Source: Strix aluco (taxonomy: Eukaryota; Chordata; Aves; Strigiformes; Strigidae). From it: DNA of 64,000 nucleotides. Shown here piece after piece: positions 11,940 through 24,688 of this stretch (position 1 is the stretch's first letter; every line of letters starts with the position of its first letter). The DNA lies in the NCBI RefSeq assembly GCF_031877795.1, contig NC_133948.1, positions 16,508,948-16,572,947 of the forward strand. Reading direction: 5' to 3'. Both the position numbers and the translations under genes were made by a program. The notes beneath the pieces were generated by a model. It did not search any database and was not told the DNA's origin. It worked only from the letters and a program-made list of their open reading frames with translations.

Positions 11940-12400
11940 ATCCGTCAGCCGCTCCGTGGGGCTCGGGGCTGCCCCCACCCCCGTTACCCCAACCGCCGCT
12001 CCCAGCCCCGGTGCAGGCGGCGCTGCCCCTGCAGCATCCCCGCCCCCGGGGCTCGGAGCAGCCCCGCTCCGGAGGGCTCTGCCCCGGCTGGGGGTCCCCC
12101 CGCGGCCCCCGAGGGGCTCCCCGCAGCCGCCGCGCCGGGCCCCCGCCCTTCCGCCGGCCCGGGGAGGCGGAGCCGGGGCGGGCGGCGGCGGCGGCGCGGA
12201 GCAGGTGGGGGCCGGGGCCGCTGGCGGAGCCGCGCGGTGCCCCCGGCCGCGCCCGCGCAGGTGAGCGGGACCCTCCCGGGCGACGGGAGCGGGGGGGGGG
12301 GCGCGGGGGGGGGCGCCGCGGTGCGGGGGGAGCGGGGCCGGGGCTCGGCGCCGCCCGCGGACCGGCATCGCGGTGGGGCTGAGCAGGGGCGAAACTTTCC
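11940..12400 (+). promoter_or_regulatory. CpG island, likely SLC7A4 promoter and noncoding exon 1
   Basis: A dense CpG island (CCGCCGC and GGCGGC runs) lies 1.1-1.6 kb upstream of the SLC7A4 start codon. It contains a strong donor, CGCGCAG followed by GTGAGCGG, with the cut after 12260. This could close a noncoding first exon spliced to the acceptor at 13475-13476 (TCCTCTGGCAG), leaving 60 nt of 5' UTR (13477-13536) before the ATG. The exon is inferred from splice sites and composition only. Confidence 0.55.
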
Positions 12401-13536
12401 CCTCTCCCTGCCTGGGGATGAAGCCGGAGGTTGAACCCCCCTCCCCACCCCCCCACCCACGTCCCCACTCACGACCACCCCCCAGCCTGGGAGGGATGTT
12501 CACTTGCCCGGTGGGCAGCGAGCGCCGTGTCCTGCCCGGCTGCGGCTGTTGGGTGCGTTGGGGTCGGGCACCCCACTGCTGCCAGCCCCTCCTCGGGGAC
12601 CCAGGTGCAGGCGGCGAGTGGGGCCGGGGGGGTCTCAGCCAGCACGGTCGGTGCCAACAGGCCTGTTGTCCCCACGGGCCAGCATCATGCCATCGGCTCG
12701 TGGTGGCCTTTCCAGGACCTTTTGGCCCCTGAGGCAGGTGGACCCAGGGAGCGGGACTGCACCAAGAGGCACCAGCCCTCTGAGCACGACCCGCGGTTTG
12801 GGGGTGCAGGGAGACGTGTGTCCTGGCACGGGGAGGAGCGTGGCTGGAAGGGGAGAGCACCCCCAAAATCACAGACCGCCCTGGGGAGCAGCCGTGAACG
12901 GCACCTGAAAGGCCCCAGCGCTGCGTCCTCCTGCTCTCCCGGTGGCAGCCGCCGGCTGGGGCTGGGCCCTGGGTGCTGGGTGTGTTTCCTGGTTTGGTTG
13001 GGGCCTCCCATGTCCTTGCTGGAGCTGCTCTGGACTTCCTGCTGCACGTCTCCATGCCCCACCTGGGCTTTCCCTGGGGAAGCAGCGAGATGCTGGGAGA
13101 GGGAGATGCTGCATGTCCCCTCAGTGGGCTGCCGACACCCCAGGGAGGTCAGGTAGATGCTGAATAAGGTGGAGGGGAAGCAGCAAAGAAACCTTCAGCA
13201 GAGCCAGAGCAGCCTGGTTTGGGCTTTAACACAGCTCTGTTTTAAAAAGAAAAGCCTGGGAGATGGTGCCCCGGGGATGCTGTGGTTTCCCTCTCACCTG
13301 GTGCACAAGCATGGGGTGGCTGGTTGTGGAGGAGGACACGCTCCGGTGCTGAGCCCTGCACTGGCTGAGGAGCGAGGGACACCTTGAATGTGCCCCGGTG
13401 GCTTTTCTGCCCTGTCCCCACCACCCAATACCTGCCTGCTGGAGGGGATGCTCACACCTTCCTGCTCCTCTGGCAGGTCTCAGGGCAGGGTCTCACCGCT
13501 GTGGACCACCCCAGGGAAGGGCCCGCTGCCTCCAGG

Positions 13537-16500
13537 ATGGCGAGATGGCTGCCTCGCTCAGCCGACCTGACCCGCTTCTGCCAGAAACTCAACCGGGTGA
13601 AGACCTTGGAGGACGACATGATGGAGACATCCTTCAACAGATGCCTTTCCACCATCGACTTGACGCTACTGGGCATCGGGGGCATGGTGGGCTCTGGGCT
13701 GTACGTCCTCACAGGCACCGTAGCCAAAGAAATCGCCGGCCCCGCCGTCATCGTCTCCTTCATCATCGCTGGCTTTGCTTCGCTCCTGGCTGCTCTCTGC
13801 TATGCCGAGTTTGGCGCCCGGGTACCCAAGACGGGCTCTGCCTACATGTTCACCTATGTGTCTGTGGGTGAGATCTGGGCCTTCCTCATCGGCTGGAACG
13901 TGCTGCTGGAGTACATGATCGGGGGAGCTGCGGTGGCCAGGGCCTGGAGTGGCTACCTGGACTCTATTTTCAACCACAAGATAAAGAACTTCACCGAGAC
14001 CCATGTGGGCACCTGGCAGGTGCCGTTCCTGGCCCGCTACCCCGACTTCCTGGCAGCTGCCATCCTGCTGGTAGCCACTGCCTTCATCTCCTTTGGCGCC
14101 AAAGTGTCCTCCTGGCTCAACCACGTCTTCTCGGCCATCAGCATGGGTGTCATCCTCTTCATTCTCATCATGGGCTTCATCCTTGCGCAGCCCAAGAACT
14201 GGAGTACCCAAGAGGGCGGCTTTGCCCCGTATGGGCTGTCGGGCATCATGGCTGGCACAGCCACCTGCTTCTATGCCTTCGTAGGCTTTGATGTCATTGC
14301 GGCCTCCAGCGAAGAGGCCAGGAACCCACAGAGGGCTGTCCCCAGGGCCATCGCTTTCTCCTTGGGGCTGGCCACTGGGGCCTACATCCTGGTGTCAGTG
14401 GTGCTGACGCTGATGGTGCCCTGGCACACGCTGGACCCCGACTCTGCCTTGGCGGATGCGTTTTACAGGAGGGGCTACGCCTGGGCGGGCTTCCTGGTGG
14501 CCGCTGGCTCCATCTGCGGTGAGTACAGGCAGCGGCGGTGGGAGCTGCCCGCCCCGCTCGTGGTAGGGGCTGGGAACCAGGGCGGTTTGGGTCTGACACG
14601 GTCCTTCTTCTGCCTGTCCCTCAGCGATGAACACAGTCCTGTTGAGCAACCTCTTCTCCCTGCCGCGCATCGTCTACGCCATGGCCGAGGATGGGCTCTT
14701 CTTTCAGGTCTTCTCCCGAGTGCATCCCCGCACGCAGGTGCCTGTTGTCGGCATCGTGGTCTTCGGGCTGCTCATGGCCCTGCTGGCCCTCGTCTTCGAC
14801 CTGGAAGCCCTGGTGCAGTTCCTGTCCATTGGCACGCTGCTGGCCTACACCTTCGTGGCCGCTAGCATCATCGTCCTGCGCTTCCAGCAGCAGAAGGTGG
14901 ATGTCCCTGCACCAGCAGCCGGCGGCCGGCCCAGCTCTGAGTCCCACGAGGGTCCCTCTGCCAGCGAGCTGAAGGAGTATGAGTCCTTCTCCGACAAGCT
15001 CCAGCTGGTGGACAGGGACAAGAGCAAAGAGCACCGGGAGCCAGGGCAGCTGAAGGCAGCTTTTGAACCCTACTTGGAGTTCCTCAGCGACTTCTACCCG
15101 GGCGAGGTGGTCACGGTGGCCGTGGTGACCCTGATGGTGTCTGCCATCTGCCTCTGCTCCATCTTGGTGTTCGGCAACACCCACCTCCACCTGCCCACCT
15201 GGAGCTACTCCCTGCTGCTGGTCCTCTTCAGCCTGGGCTTCCTGCTCAGCCTCCTCCTCATCTGGGCGCACGAGCAGCAGCGTGGCACACAGACCTTTCA
15301 GGTACGTGCGGGGGCCCCGTCAGGGTTAGTCCCTCTGCCGGGGTTGGTGGGGTGGGAGCAGCTCTGGTGGACCCACGGGAGGCCCCAGTCACACCGGGCT
15401 GGTGAAAGTGCTGAAGGAGGGAGGAAGGTGTCAGCGAGCACTGGGTGTGGGGAGATGCTGATTCCTAGGGTGTCACTCTGTGTGGTCACCGGTCCCCAGG
15501 AGGGGACATCCCCAGCAGCTGTGTCCATCCTGCAGGATCACTCCTGTCCGCCCTGAGTTCCCTCCTTCACATCCCCGCAACCCCCCACTCTCCTCCTGCT
15601 CATCCCAGCTCCTCCTGCCTTTGGCCTGCCCTGGAGCTACACAGTGGAGCTCTTCAGCCTCCAAACCACTTTTGTGCCACTTGTGCTCCCCCCGCTCCAG
15701 TTTCCAGCCTGTCTGGAGCCCAGTGTGGACAGTAACACCAGTGCTAACACCACCTCCCTGCCGTGTCCCTGCTCCAGCTTCTTCAGTGAGGACCACGCTG
15801 GCTCTGGATTGCGCCAGGAGCTTGTTTGGTCCTTGTGACGATGCCCATGGGCTGTTTCCAGAGCCCATGCCCACCCTGCCAGCCTGCCTCCCACCTCCTG
15901 GCTCCCTAACTGTCCGCTGTTCCTTTTGGTTGCCTTTTTCCTGGAAAAAAAAAAAGTCATTTTCAGAAAGCCCAAAGGGGACAATCACTTTGTCCCCCAC
16001 GTTTACCAATGCTGGCTTTTGTTTCTATAGTTTTAAGGAAGGGAAATGTGGTGCTGCAGGTCTCACCCCACCCCTGGGCTCCTTTTCTCCTGCAGATCCC
16101 CCTGGTGCCCCTCTCCCCAGCGCTGAGCATCGTCCTCAATATCTATCTGATGCTGAAGCTCAGCTACATGACGTGGCTCCGCTTTGCCATCTGGCTGCTC
16201 TTAGGTGAGTGCTCCTGTGGCAGCTTCCCTCGGGGCAGAGGGGAACCAGGCCTGTCCCGGCACTGGCCGGCTGCTTCAGCAGCTCTTCTCCCCCAGTGAT
16301 GGGTTTATAAAGCGCGTTGTGCCCCTTTCTGCCTCTGGTTGCCCTGTGGAGATACAAGCTGAGGTCTCCCAGCATCTCCCTGAGCCTCTCTGGTTCCTGG
16401 AGTGTTACAGCTTGTTCCTGCTACGGTTTGGATCCTCCTTCAAGCTCTGGACCAGAACCACCCCCTGCTCCCGAGGCACTCGGGAAGTCCTTCCCAGCAA

Positions 16501-16850
16501 GGGGCTTCCCCTCCCCGGGGTCTGGGGGTGCCCCTCTTGCTCTTAACCCGCTGCAGGATCCTTTTCCTCCTGCAAGCAGCGGGTTTAAGCCCCCTCCCAG
16601 TGCCGTGGCTTGCTGGCCCGTGCTCGAGCCGCTGCCGTCCCTGTCCTCCGCTGCAGGCCTGCTGGTGTACTTCGGTTACGGGATCTGGCACAGCAAGGAG
16701 AACCTGCGGGAGCCCAGGCCACAGCGTGTCAGCGCCCGCTACGTGGTGTTCCCCAGCGGCAGCCTGGAGGAGAGGGTGCAGGCGGTCCAGCCCAGCTCCC
16801 AGCCCGCCGCCGGGCTGCCGGACACCGACACTGACGACTGCAAGAGATGA
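13537..16850 (+). CDS. SLC7A4: SLC7A4, cationic amino acid transporter 4
   Basis: Four coding exons: 13537-14518, 14625-15301, 16096-16204 and 16657-16850, all with GT/AG sites and correct phase; 653 aa (human about 635). It is an APC-superfamily CAT-type membrane protein with many hydrophobic segments. TM1 (about 38-58) carries the GIGGMVGSGLY substrate-site motif. CYAEFGARVPKTGSAY (about 88-103) keeps the glutamate (E91) that CATs need for transport. NFTET near 151 is a likely N-glycosylation site. The ASSEEARNPQRAVPRAI loop is the CAT signature. A hydrophilic central loop (about residues 420-500) precedes the C-terminal TM bundle, and the tail is cytoplasmic. The ATG has a good context (A at -3, G at +4) and matches the family N-terminus. 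Human SLC7A4 is known as a CAT homologue for which cationic amino acid transport has not been shown. Confidence 0.96.
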
Positions 16851-19450
16851 CAGCCTGGGGGATGGGGGCGCCTGGCTACGGGAGCATCTGACCCCCTCCC
16901 CACGGCAAGGCCAGAGACCCCCCCCGCTCCTCCTCCTCCTGGTCCCTTCGACAGCAGAGCCACCGGCGCTGCTCTGGGCGTGTGGCTCCATCTGGAGATG
17001 ATGGAGATGACGAGGATGCTTGCCCTTCCCCACCCACTCCCCACAGAGCAGGGTGGGGGCTGGCTCCCTCCCTCCCCATCCCCAGCCCTCAGGAACTGGG
17101 TCTCAGCCCCCTCAGCCCAGTGCCTGCCCTGCTCACAAGGAGCCGTGTCCTCCCCACCTTCCCGCAAGCACACCCAGGTGCTGTCAGCATATCTTCCCGC
17201 TGGCCCGTCGGCACAGCCAGGGATGCAGAGGGATGCAGAGAGTCCCCAGGGCCGGGGCAGGCAGCCCAGCGCTGCCCATCCTGGGTCTCATCCTGGCTGC
17301 AGTGTGGGCTCTCGCTGCAGCCCTGTGCAGTCCCCCTGCGGAGGCAGGGGCCAAACGCACTTCCCTGCCGTCATCCCTGCCATCCCCATCCCCAGGGCTG
17401 CTCAGGCTGGGGCTGAGGGGGCCGAGGAGCAGCTGGGGACATGAGATGGAGAATGAGCGGGTGGGCAGAGACCCCAGGAAAGCCTGGCTTGGCAGAAACC
17501 CAGCTGCATCTTCCCAGGCACTGGCGTCGGCTGTTTCAGGGTGGGCTGGGGGCCGTGCCCGGCTGGAAGCTCTGCTGTAAGGTCACGCCAGGGCCAGGCT
17601 CTTGCCCCAGCCCTGAGCTGGGTGTGGGCACTCAGGACCTCAGATTTGTTGCCTTGTCCCCGGAGGTCCCCAGCAACAGCCCTGGGCTGGGCTGCCTGGA
17701 GCCAGCTCCCCCCTCCCCCTGCGCCCCCGCAGCACAGCCTGCACTGTCACCACTCCGGCATGGGGGGCTCAGCCTCCTGTGATGAGCCCCCCAGGCTCTC
17801 TGTGGCTCAGGAAGGGCTCTGTGGGTGCTTTTCAGTATTGCCCCCTCCCCAGCGAGCACCCCCGTGCTCTGGGACTCACCCTGGCTTCTGTGGTGCTGGT
17901 GGGGGGAGACCTCAGCAGCGCTGCTGCAGCCACCCCTGGCTGGTTTGCCCATGGACAGCCTGGAGTGGAAGGGAAGGGGGTTTTAGCACATTTTGGAAGA
18001 AATAGGTGGAGGAAACAATCAGTCAGGCACGAGGTTGCCGATCTGCCAGGCCTTGCAGCGTGGACACCCTGCTCCCTGCAGCTGTGCTGGATGTGCAACA
18101 TCCTCCGCACCCTGCGAGGAGCCGGGGACCACGGGCAAGCTGGTCCCATTGCTTCTCACTGGCCAGTCCCTGGGGGGGCCTAGAGGGGCCACGGGCGGGT
18201 CTCTGTACAACACCCCGCTCCCTGGGGAGCCCCTCTGTCTGCCAGCACTGCTCCGCGTCCCGCCTCGCCCCCGCGCTGCCGCTGCTGCCCACGGAGCAGC
18301 GTGTCCCCGCCATGCTGTGGCCCTGCTTGGCACCTCTGTGTAGTGGCTTGTGAGCAACGGGCTGACTCGGTCACCCTCATAAATACTGGTTCTGCGATGG
18401 CTCTGGTTGTTTGTGCTGTCTGTCCCCCGCCAAGAGGCCGCGTGGGGAAGCTGCTCCCCCAGCTGATGCTCAGGAAGGGCCCCCAAAGCTTGGGGAAGGG
18501 GAGGGTCGTGCTGCCCACTGCCACCCTGCAGCCACATTCCTCCTGAGCCATGCCAGGGCAGCACAGGGCTGTGTCCGGGGCACACAGACCCTGCTCTTGG
18601 GCACTGCGGGGCAGGGGCTGGGCTCAGCAGGTCACCGCGTCGGGAGCCCAGTTTCCCAGCCACCGGCACGTGCTTCCAGAGCTGGGCTGGCACATGTGTG
18701 AGCTGCACAACGCCTGGCCGGGCCCAGCGGGCACTGCTGGGAGCAGCTCTGCTCTGCTGACACGGGCGTTTCATTCACGAGGGTGACCCCTGGCAGGACT
18801 CATGGACACTGGGACCCCCGAGGGGCTGGGGCAGCCGGGCAAAGGTAGCCTGGAGCTTGAGGTTTACAAATTGTGTATTTACAAATGCTCAGGCCCCTTT
18901 GTCAACAGCGAGGACGATGTTGAACAGCACCAGGGCAGGTTTGCTAAAGCTGCCGAGGGGTATGAGCTGAATGGACGAGAGAACTTGTGAACCAGTGCAA
19001 ATAATGGGAATTAAAGTGTGAGCTAATCCATCGATACCCCCATCCTCACCGTTGTGTTGCTCACTAGGGAAGTTTCCTTCCATGATAACAAAGTCTTTCT
19101 TTATTAAAAAAATATTCAACAGGTATCCAGGGAGGCAGATAGACTTAACTCTCCTTATCAATTGTTGGCTTTTAATCTCTGCTGTAAATCCATTGTCAGC
19201 AGGATAAAGGAGAATAGAACTGGGGATGGATCAGGAGCAAGGGAGTCCAGTGCAGGGCTGGGGAAGAGCAGTAGAAGTCCTAACAGAGCAGGACAGTCTG
19301 AGGTTCAAAACACTTTTATGTTCTCTTTGGGAGGAAAGTCAATAGAAGTCACATCACAAAATACTCTCAGCTGTCGCCGGGGCCGAGCTCGCCCAGCGTG
19401 GGCTCTCGGTCAGCCTTTTAAACTGGTGAAGAGCTGTTGCATGAGCCTCA
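16851..19450. other. SLC7A4 3' UTR and downstream DNA
   Basis: GC-rich sequence follows the SLC7A4 stop with no further gene recognised. No AATAAA was noticed in the first 2 kb. A variant signal CATAAA at 18378-18383, followed by a GT-rich stretch (GGTTGTTTGTGCTGTCTG), is a possible poly(A) site and would imply a 1.5-kb 3' UTR. ATTAAA near 19010 is another candidate. Which is used cannot be decided here. Confidence 0.4.
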
Positions 19451-19459
19451 TAACCATCG

Positions 19460-20230
19460 ATATTTAATCTATTTTAAAAATGTTCATTTGTGAAAATGCA
19501 GACAAATTGCTCTTAGGCTGTGCCATAAAAAGCAAGCATGGATATGGGGTACCCCCCCCCCATCACAGCCGGGGAGAGGCAGGGAGTGACGGGGACATGG
19601 CTGGCAGGGAATTAAAAGATTGAAACATAATTAATGGCAGCCTGGGAGGCGAGTGTCCCCTCTTGAGCACACTTGTGGGTTTTTTAAAATAGGATTATAA
19701 AATTGGTCGGTTCACCCATGTCATACGCCATCCTATTGCAGTTAAGGTGCCTTGCAAGACGCAGAACGTGTATTAATTGATTTTAAATTGTCTACCCATT
19801 AATGCACACACAAAACAAGGGGGTTGTCAGCAGCCACTGCCACCAAGGGAACCCTCCTACAATGAGCTGTTCTTGAAAACTGTATTAGCAGGAAAAAAAA
19901 AATAAATCCAAATTAAACATCAGTGCTTTAAGATGGCAGCCTGTAATTGTAGGGAGAAAAAAACCATCATTTCACCCATCTGTACCCCTGTACGTGTGAT
20001 CCAGCCAGACTGATAAACAAACCACCCCGTGGACAGCTCACAAAACCCCGTTTCATGGAGCACAGGGAGACAGCCGCTTGCTGGTTTTCCACGGGAGTAC
20101 CTTTATCCAAATTAGCTTAAAAAAGCAAAATTCATATTTTCTGGGACTCATGGAAGTGGTCTAATCAGCCTAGCTGGACTGCATGGAAATCTATCTAATT
20201 ACAGTGCCTCAGGGAAGTATGTAGGTCAGT
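19460..20230. promoter_or_regulatory. AT-rich block, candidate conserved noncoding element
   Basis: About 770 bp differ sharply in composition from the GC-rich flanks and are dense in TAAT/ATTA cores: ATTAATTGATTTTAAATTG near 19770, AAATTAAACATC near 19910, CTGTAATTGTAGGG near 19940, ATCTAATTACAG near 20190. Scattered GATAA and CAGCTG-like words also occur. It has no meaningful open frame and no repeat signature that I know. Its unique-looking, non-degenerate texture suggests a developmental enhancer, but this is inference without alignment. Confidence 0.35.
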
Positions 20231-22660
20231 GGTGTAACGGCCGGTGCTGGGCTCCGGGAACCCGGCAGGGTTTAGGGCCACGGGGCAGGAGCAGCCCCAG
20301 CACACGTGCTCCCGGGCTGGGCTAAGAGGGTTACTGTGATCTGGGGATGATAATCCCCCCTGGACAGCGTGGGAGTGGGCAGACAGCGCTCAGGGATGGC
20401 CGGGCCTCGCCCGCAGCGCTGCCGGACTGCGAGGTCTGGCAGAGGAGGAGGATGTCGGAGGCCTGGAGATGCAGGATCGCTGCTGTCGCCCCCGCAACCG
20501 GGCTGTGGGAGCTCCCGCAGGGATCGCGGGGGCGTGGGGGCCGCAGGTGCATCCCAAACTGTTTCAGAGATAATCACAGAAAACGCTGAAATAAGCAGGC
20601 ACTGACCCACTCACATACCTGAGCCCTGTCCGTGCTGGAGGGAGGGAAAGGGGAGCCCTGAGCACTGGGAGAGGGTGGTGAGCTGGTGCTCAGGAGAGGG
20701 CAGCTCAGTGTCCTAATTAAATCATTTCCCAGCCTTGTGTTTCTAAATTATCCCTCCCCCCACCCCAGCTCCGAAAGCAGCACAGCCAAGCTGCAGGGCC
20801 CGTGTAAGGCTGGCGGTAAGTAATCCTCTCGTTATCCCCTGCCATCCTCCCCTCCTCCCACTGCACATACAGCCGGAGGATGAGGATGAGGTAAGCACCG
20901 CGCTCCAGCCCCGACATATCTGCTTGTATCTGCTCCTTCTGCCGGCTGCAGGGCAAGAAAAGATGGCACAAAGCCCGGGTGCTGTTGTCCCCTCGTCCCC
21001 CCACGGTCGGGCCAGCAGTCGGTGAGCTGAGCACAGGGTACCCAAAGCATTCCCAGGGGCGGTTGTGTTCGTGTCTCAGCAGTCCCTGCAGCCAGGCTGC
21101 GCTGGGGCCGCAGCTCCTCCCGGTCTCACCACGCAGCGCAGATGTTTTCTAACGAGTTGTACGAGCGTAGGCATGAATGATGCAGTCCCATCCCAGCAGC
21201 AGAGGCTCCTTTCTGACAGCAGATGGGCCAGTCTCCAACCACGCAGCCACAAAAGTAAGGAGAATAAATCTTCACCACGTGCACAGGAGACAAGGCAAGA
21301 AGCAACGGGCTTAAACTGTCATGAGGGAGATTTAGGCAAGAGACTAGAAAAACTTCCTCGCGGTGATGACAGCTTTGCCTGAGAGGTTATGAAATGTCCA
21401 TCAGATGCTGTCAGGAGTGGGCTGCGGTGAGCTGCTCCTCCTCCGGAGCACAGACAGCTGGTTTCTCATGATCCCACCTGTCAGGGCTTCCCTCACTAGA
21501 CTGGAAGCACTTCAGGGCAGCACCAAACACCATGGACCCCGATCCTTGCTGGGACAAGAGCCAGGGCACTTTTGTGCACGGCAGCACACTCAATATTGTA
21601 AAGGAGATGAAAGTGTTCACAAAAAACTTCTCTCCTGCGCTGGGGAGAAGCTAAGAGTTGTGTTGCAGACTCCTCTGCCCCAGCCCTGCCTCCAAATGAT
21701 GCTTATTAGCAGCTACTGTAGCTAAAACTTTTGTGATCACCTCTGTAACTTACACCAGAAGAGTTTCACGTGGAATTAGGCAGCAAGCTTCCCTGAAGCG
21801 TTAATGCTCATTTTCCAGAAGCAATCAGGCAGCTGGAGAAGTCCCAGAGCACTGCAGAAAAAACAAGCTGGCTGATCTCTCAAAAAGGTGAAGGGGTGCG
21901 AGGAAATTCAAGGCCTCAAAAGGACACTGATCAAAATGAGAGCTGCCAAGAATTAAGGAAAAAATATCATTAGTGGCAATTAATATGATTTGTGTAACCT
22001 CTGTGCTTTACTGGAGAGAGGAGCTTGGAAAGAGGCAGCAGTGCTGTTGTACCTTCCACAAGGCACCCACCTGCTACCTGGCAGTTTTGTAAAGAAACCA
22101 GAAAGGAACAATATTGAAATAACACTCAGACACACAAAAAACGGCTCAGTACTGGAAATGACATCGTGAACAGGGACTCAACAAATCTTCTGGTGAGTTA
22201 TTCCCCGATTAGCTCCCAGGCTGAAAGAGAACACGACTGAGTGTGGAGGAAAGAGGAACAGTGATACCAGCTGGGGAGATGGCCAGGTAAATTGGGAATA
22301 ACTGGTACTTCAGTAGAACAGAAATACAGCTCTCCGTATAACTCTCCACGTGTTAATTCCTCATAACCTTTTGTAGCAGCTGCCAAAGCACAGCAAATCC
22401 CTCCAGCTTCACACACAAAACCTCCCGTGGGCCAGCTCTGGCTGCCTGTTCCCCCTTCTCCCTGCAGCCCTCCGGAAGGGCAAATCCTGCCTGCACAATC
22501 CTGCCTGCACAATCCTGCCAGCTCACAGACCAGGCAAGTGCTCACTTTTCCACAGCCACCTCCTGCTCTCATCAAACCCGCAGGAGAACTGAATACTCAA
22601 CATACATACCCCAGTTACAGCACCCCATAAACCACTGCTGGCTCACCGGGTACTCCCAGC
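20231..22660. other. Intergenic DNA between SLC7A4 and LRRC74B
   Basis: No gene was recognised. It is a mix of GC-rich and AT-rich DNA with one decayed CR1 (separate entry). A three-fold repeat of CCTGCCTGCACAAT lies near 22480-22520. An AT-rich segment around 20710-20750 (CCTAATTAAATCATTT) resembles the candidate element to its left. Confidence 0.4.
21283..21405 (+). repeat. Decayed CR1 LINE fragment
   Basis: The order of words follows the CR1 3' region: GACAAGGCAAGAAGCAACGG, GCTTAAACTG, GGGAGATTTAGGC, AGAAAAACTTCCT. It diverges heavily from a young CR1 and lacks the terminal tail, so it is older than the copy near 2.2 kb. Confidence 0.6.
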
Positions 22661-22675
22661 CGGTCTATTGATAGA

Positions 22676-23278
22676 TTTATTGAGCTTAAAACCACCCAGC
22701 TCGGACTCCAGTGACTAATGAATGGATATGTGTCACGGCAGGGGCGAGTGGACCTTCTCTAGTTACACCAGCTGGTGAATAAGGATGGACTTGGCGTGTA
22801 AGAATTTTTTACCCACTTTATTTTTTAATACGATTTGAATTTGCATCTCTTCTTTGGAGAGCACGGGAAGGGCTAGGGGCAAAAGACATAACAGAAACAA
22901 TAAATGGTGACTAAATTTTTTTAAATATAGATTTAAAATACAGATTTAAATCAAGCCCCATAACAGCTTCTGTATTCAATACACAAATTTTTCACCTAGA
23001 GATGGAGGGGGAGTCAGGATGGTTCTGAAATTTCTAGAAACAACCCAGATTTACAGACCTTACAGCATGCAAGAGGCCTCTCCAAATGGTGTGAACAGAC
23101 ACGTGTGACTCCAAGGCTCAGACATCATTTATTAGATACATGACTGTAAAATGATTTGCACATTTATAGGACAAACTCCATTATGTAAATCATAGCTGCA
23201 TAGAGTTATTTTCAAATAAAGAGGCAAAACCTCATCTTCTAAGAACTAAGTGCAATTTCACTGGTAGGCACATTTATT
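22676..23278 (-). terminator. Candidate poly(A) signals of LRRC74B
   Basis: Read on the minus strand, AATAAA occurs at 23273-23278, 23128-23133, 22817-22822 and 22676-22681. These are the first canonical signals I find after the LRRC74B stop (24689). They sit in an AT-rich stretch (about 22.8-23.3 kb) that looks like 3' UTR. A 3' UTR of 1.4-2.0 kb with alternative ends is implied. Confidence 0.4.
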
Positions 23279-24688
23279 AGGTAAATGAAATGCAAAAGTG
23301 AGCAAGGGGCTTATAATGCTTCTGTTCCAGGGAAAAAGCTTAAGGCAAGACACAGGGCACCAGCCAGCTACTCTGGAAGGAGACTGGCAGAAGCTGTCTT
23401 GAATTTTGGCCCCCGCCTTCGCAAGCTGCCTTCTCAGAGGGGTGTCACCACCGCCTTACAGGAGAGCACTGCCTGGATGTCCCCAGACCTCGTCAGCTGG
23501 TGTGTCAGTGGCAGAGGGAAGCAAAGCCAGTGCACACCAACATGCCAGGGGACAGACTAGGCTCGCCTAGCTGGAGCCACGGATAAAGCTGAGACTGACA
23601 CGTGCTTTACAAACGATGTCTGCCAACCTCCAGGGAATGAAAGGCAATTCTTTGTGTACGGCCACAACGCGGTTAAGGCAGCACTGCAACACCGCTGGGG
23701 TTTGCTGCCCTGACTGTGGGGCGGAGCTGCCTGCACCTCCGGCCCAAGCCAGGCAGCCAGAGCCCCTTGCGTGACCAACCTCAGCCCCTCTCCCAGACTG
23801 TGAGAAACTGCTGCATGAAACCACTTCTCTACAGACACCAGGAGAGGCAGAGTTAAGCCAGGCTGCTTAGAGCACAGACAAGATTCCTGCTCCTCAAGGA
23901 GCTCACAATTCCTCCCCCTCCCTGAATCCCAGTGCCCAGGGGGTCCCAGAGAGTGTAGCAAGGATCATAATACCAGGATCACAGAAAACATCCCAGGGAG
24001 GGGAAGAGTTACAGCCCACGTGCTGTTGTCATTCCTGAACTACCACGGAGTGCCTGTCCTATTTCCAGGCAACTTGTAGCATCCATCCTGTATAACACTG
24101 ACAAAATCAAGGGCATACATCCAGGAAATAACACCAGTCATGACCCAGCACAGGGGCTCTACTCTGGCTCCATGTAAATCTAAGGAACTGTGGTAGGAAG
24201 CAGCTGAAAATGAGTCACCAGTGCATCTGACAGGCAGTTCAGCAAAGGCAACCCCGGCTGTGTAACAGAACGAGCCTAAGGCATTTGTTCACAGGCACAT
24301 CTCCTGGTAGGACTTTGCTTCCTACATAATAAGTGCACTCTCGGGCTGCACAGACCCCACTGCAGCGGGCGATGGAACCAAGCACCAGCAGCAGCTGCAG
24401 CACATGATGTTCCACGAGACAAATGTCCCTACACACAAAGACGATGATTAACAAGGAGCCCCTGGACTCTCCTCCATAAGGATGCTCTTGCATGTGCTGG
24501 AAGAGACTCAGAGCTGGTCGTAGCAGAAATCTTAAAGTGAAAAGACAGAATTTCCAAGTGCCAGCAGCGATGAAGTAGCCAGTACTTGCACAGATCCTGC
24601 CCTGGCACGGCCTTGGGTCACAGGCTTGGTGCGTGGTACTGGGGTGTTAGGCAGAGGTGCCAAAGCAGCAGCCCCAGAGAGACTCATG

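Noticed and set aside
15480-16208. 242-codon open frame spanning SLC7A4 intron and exon 3
   Set aside because: It reads the exon in the wrong frame and the intron is bounded by good splice sites.
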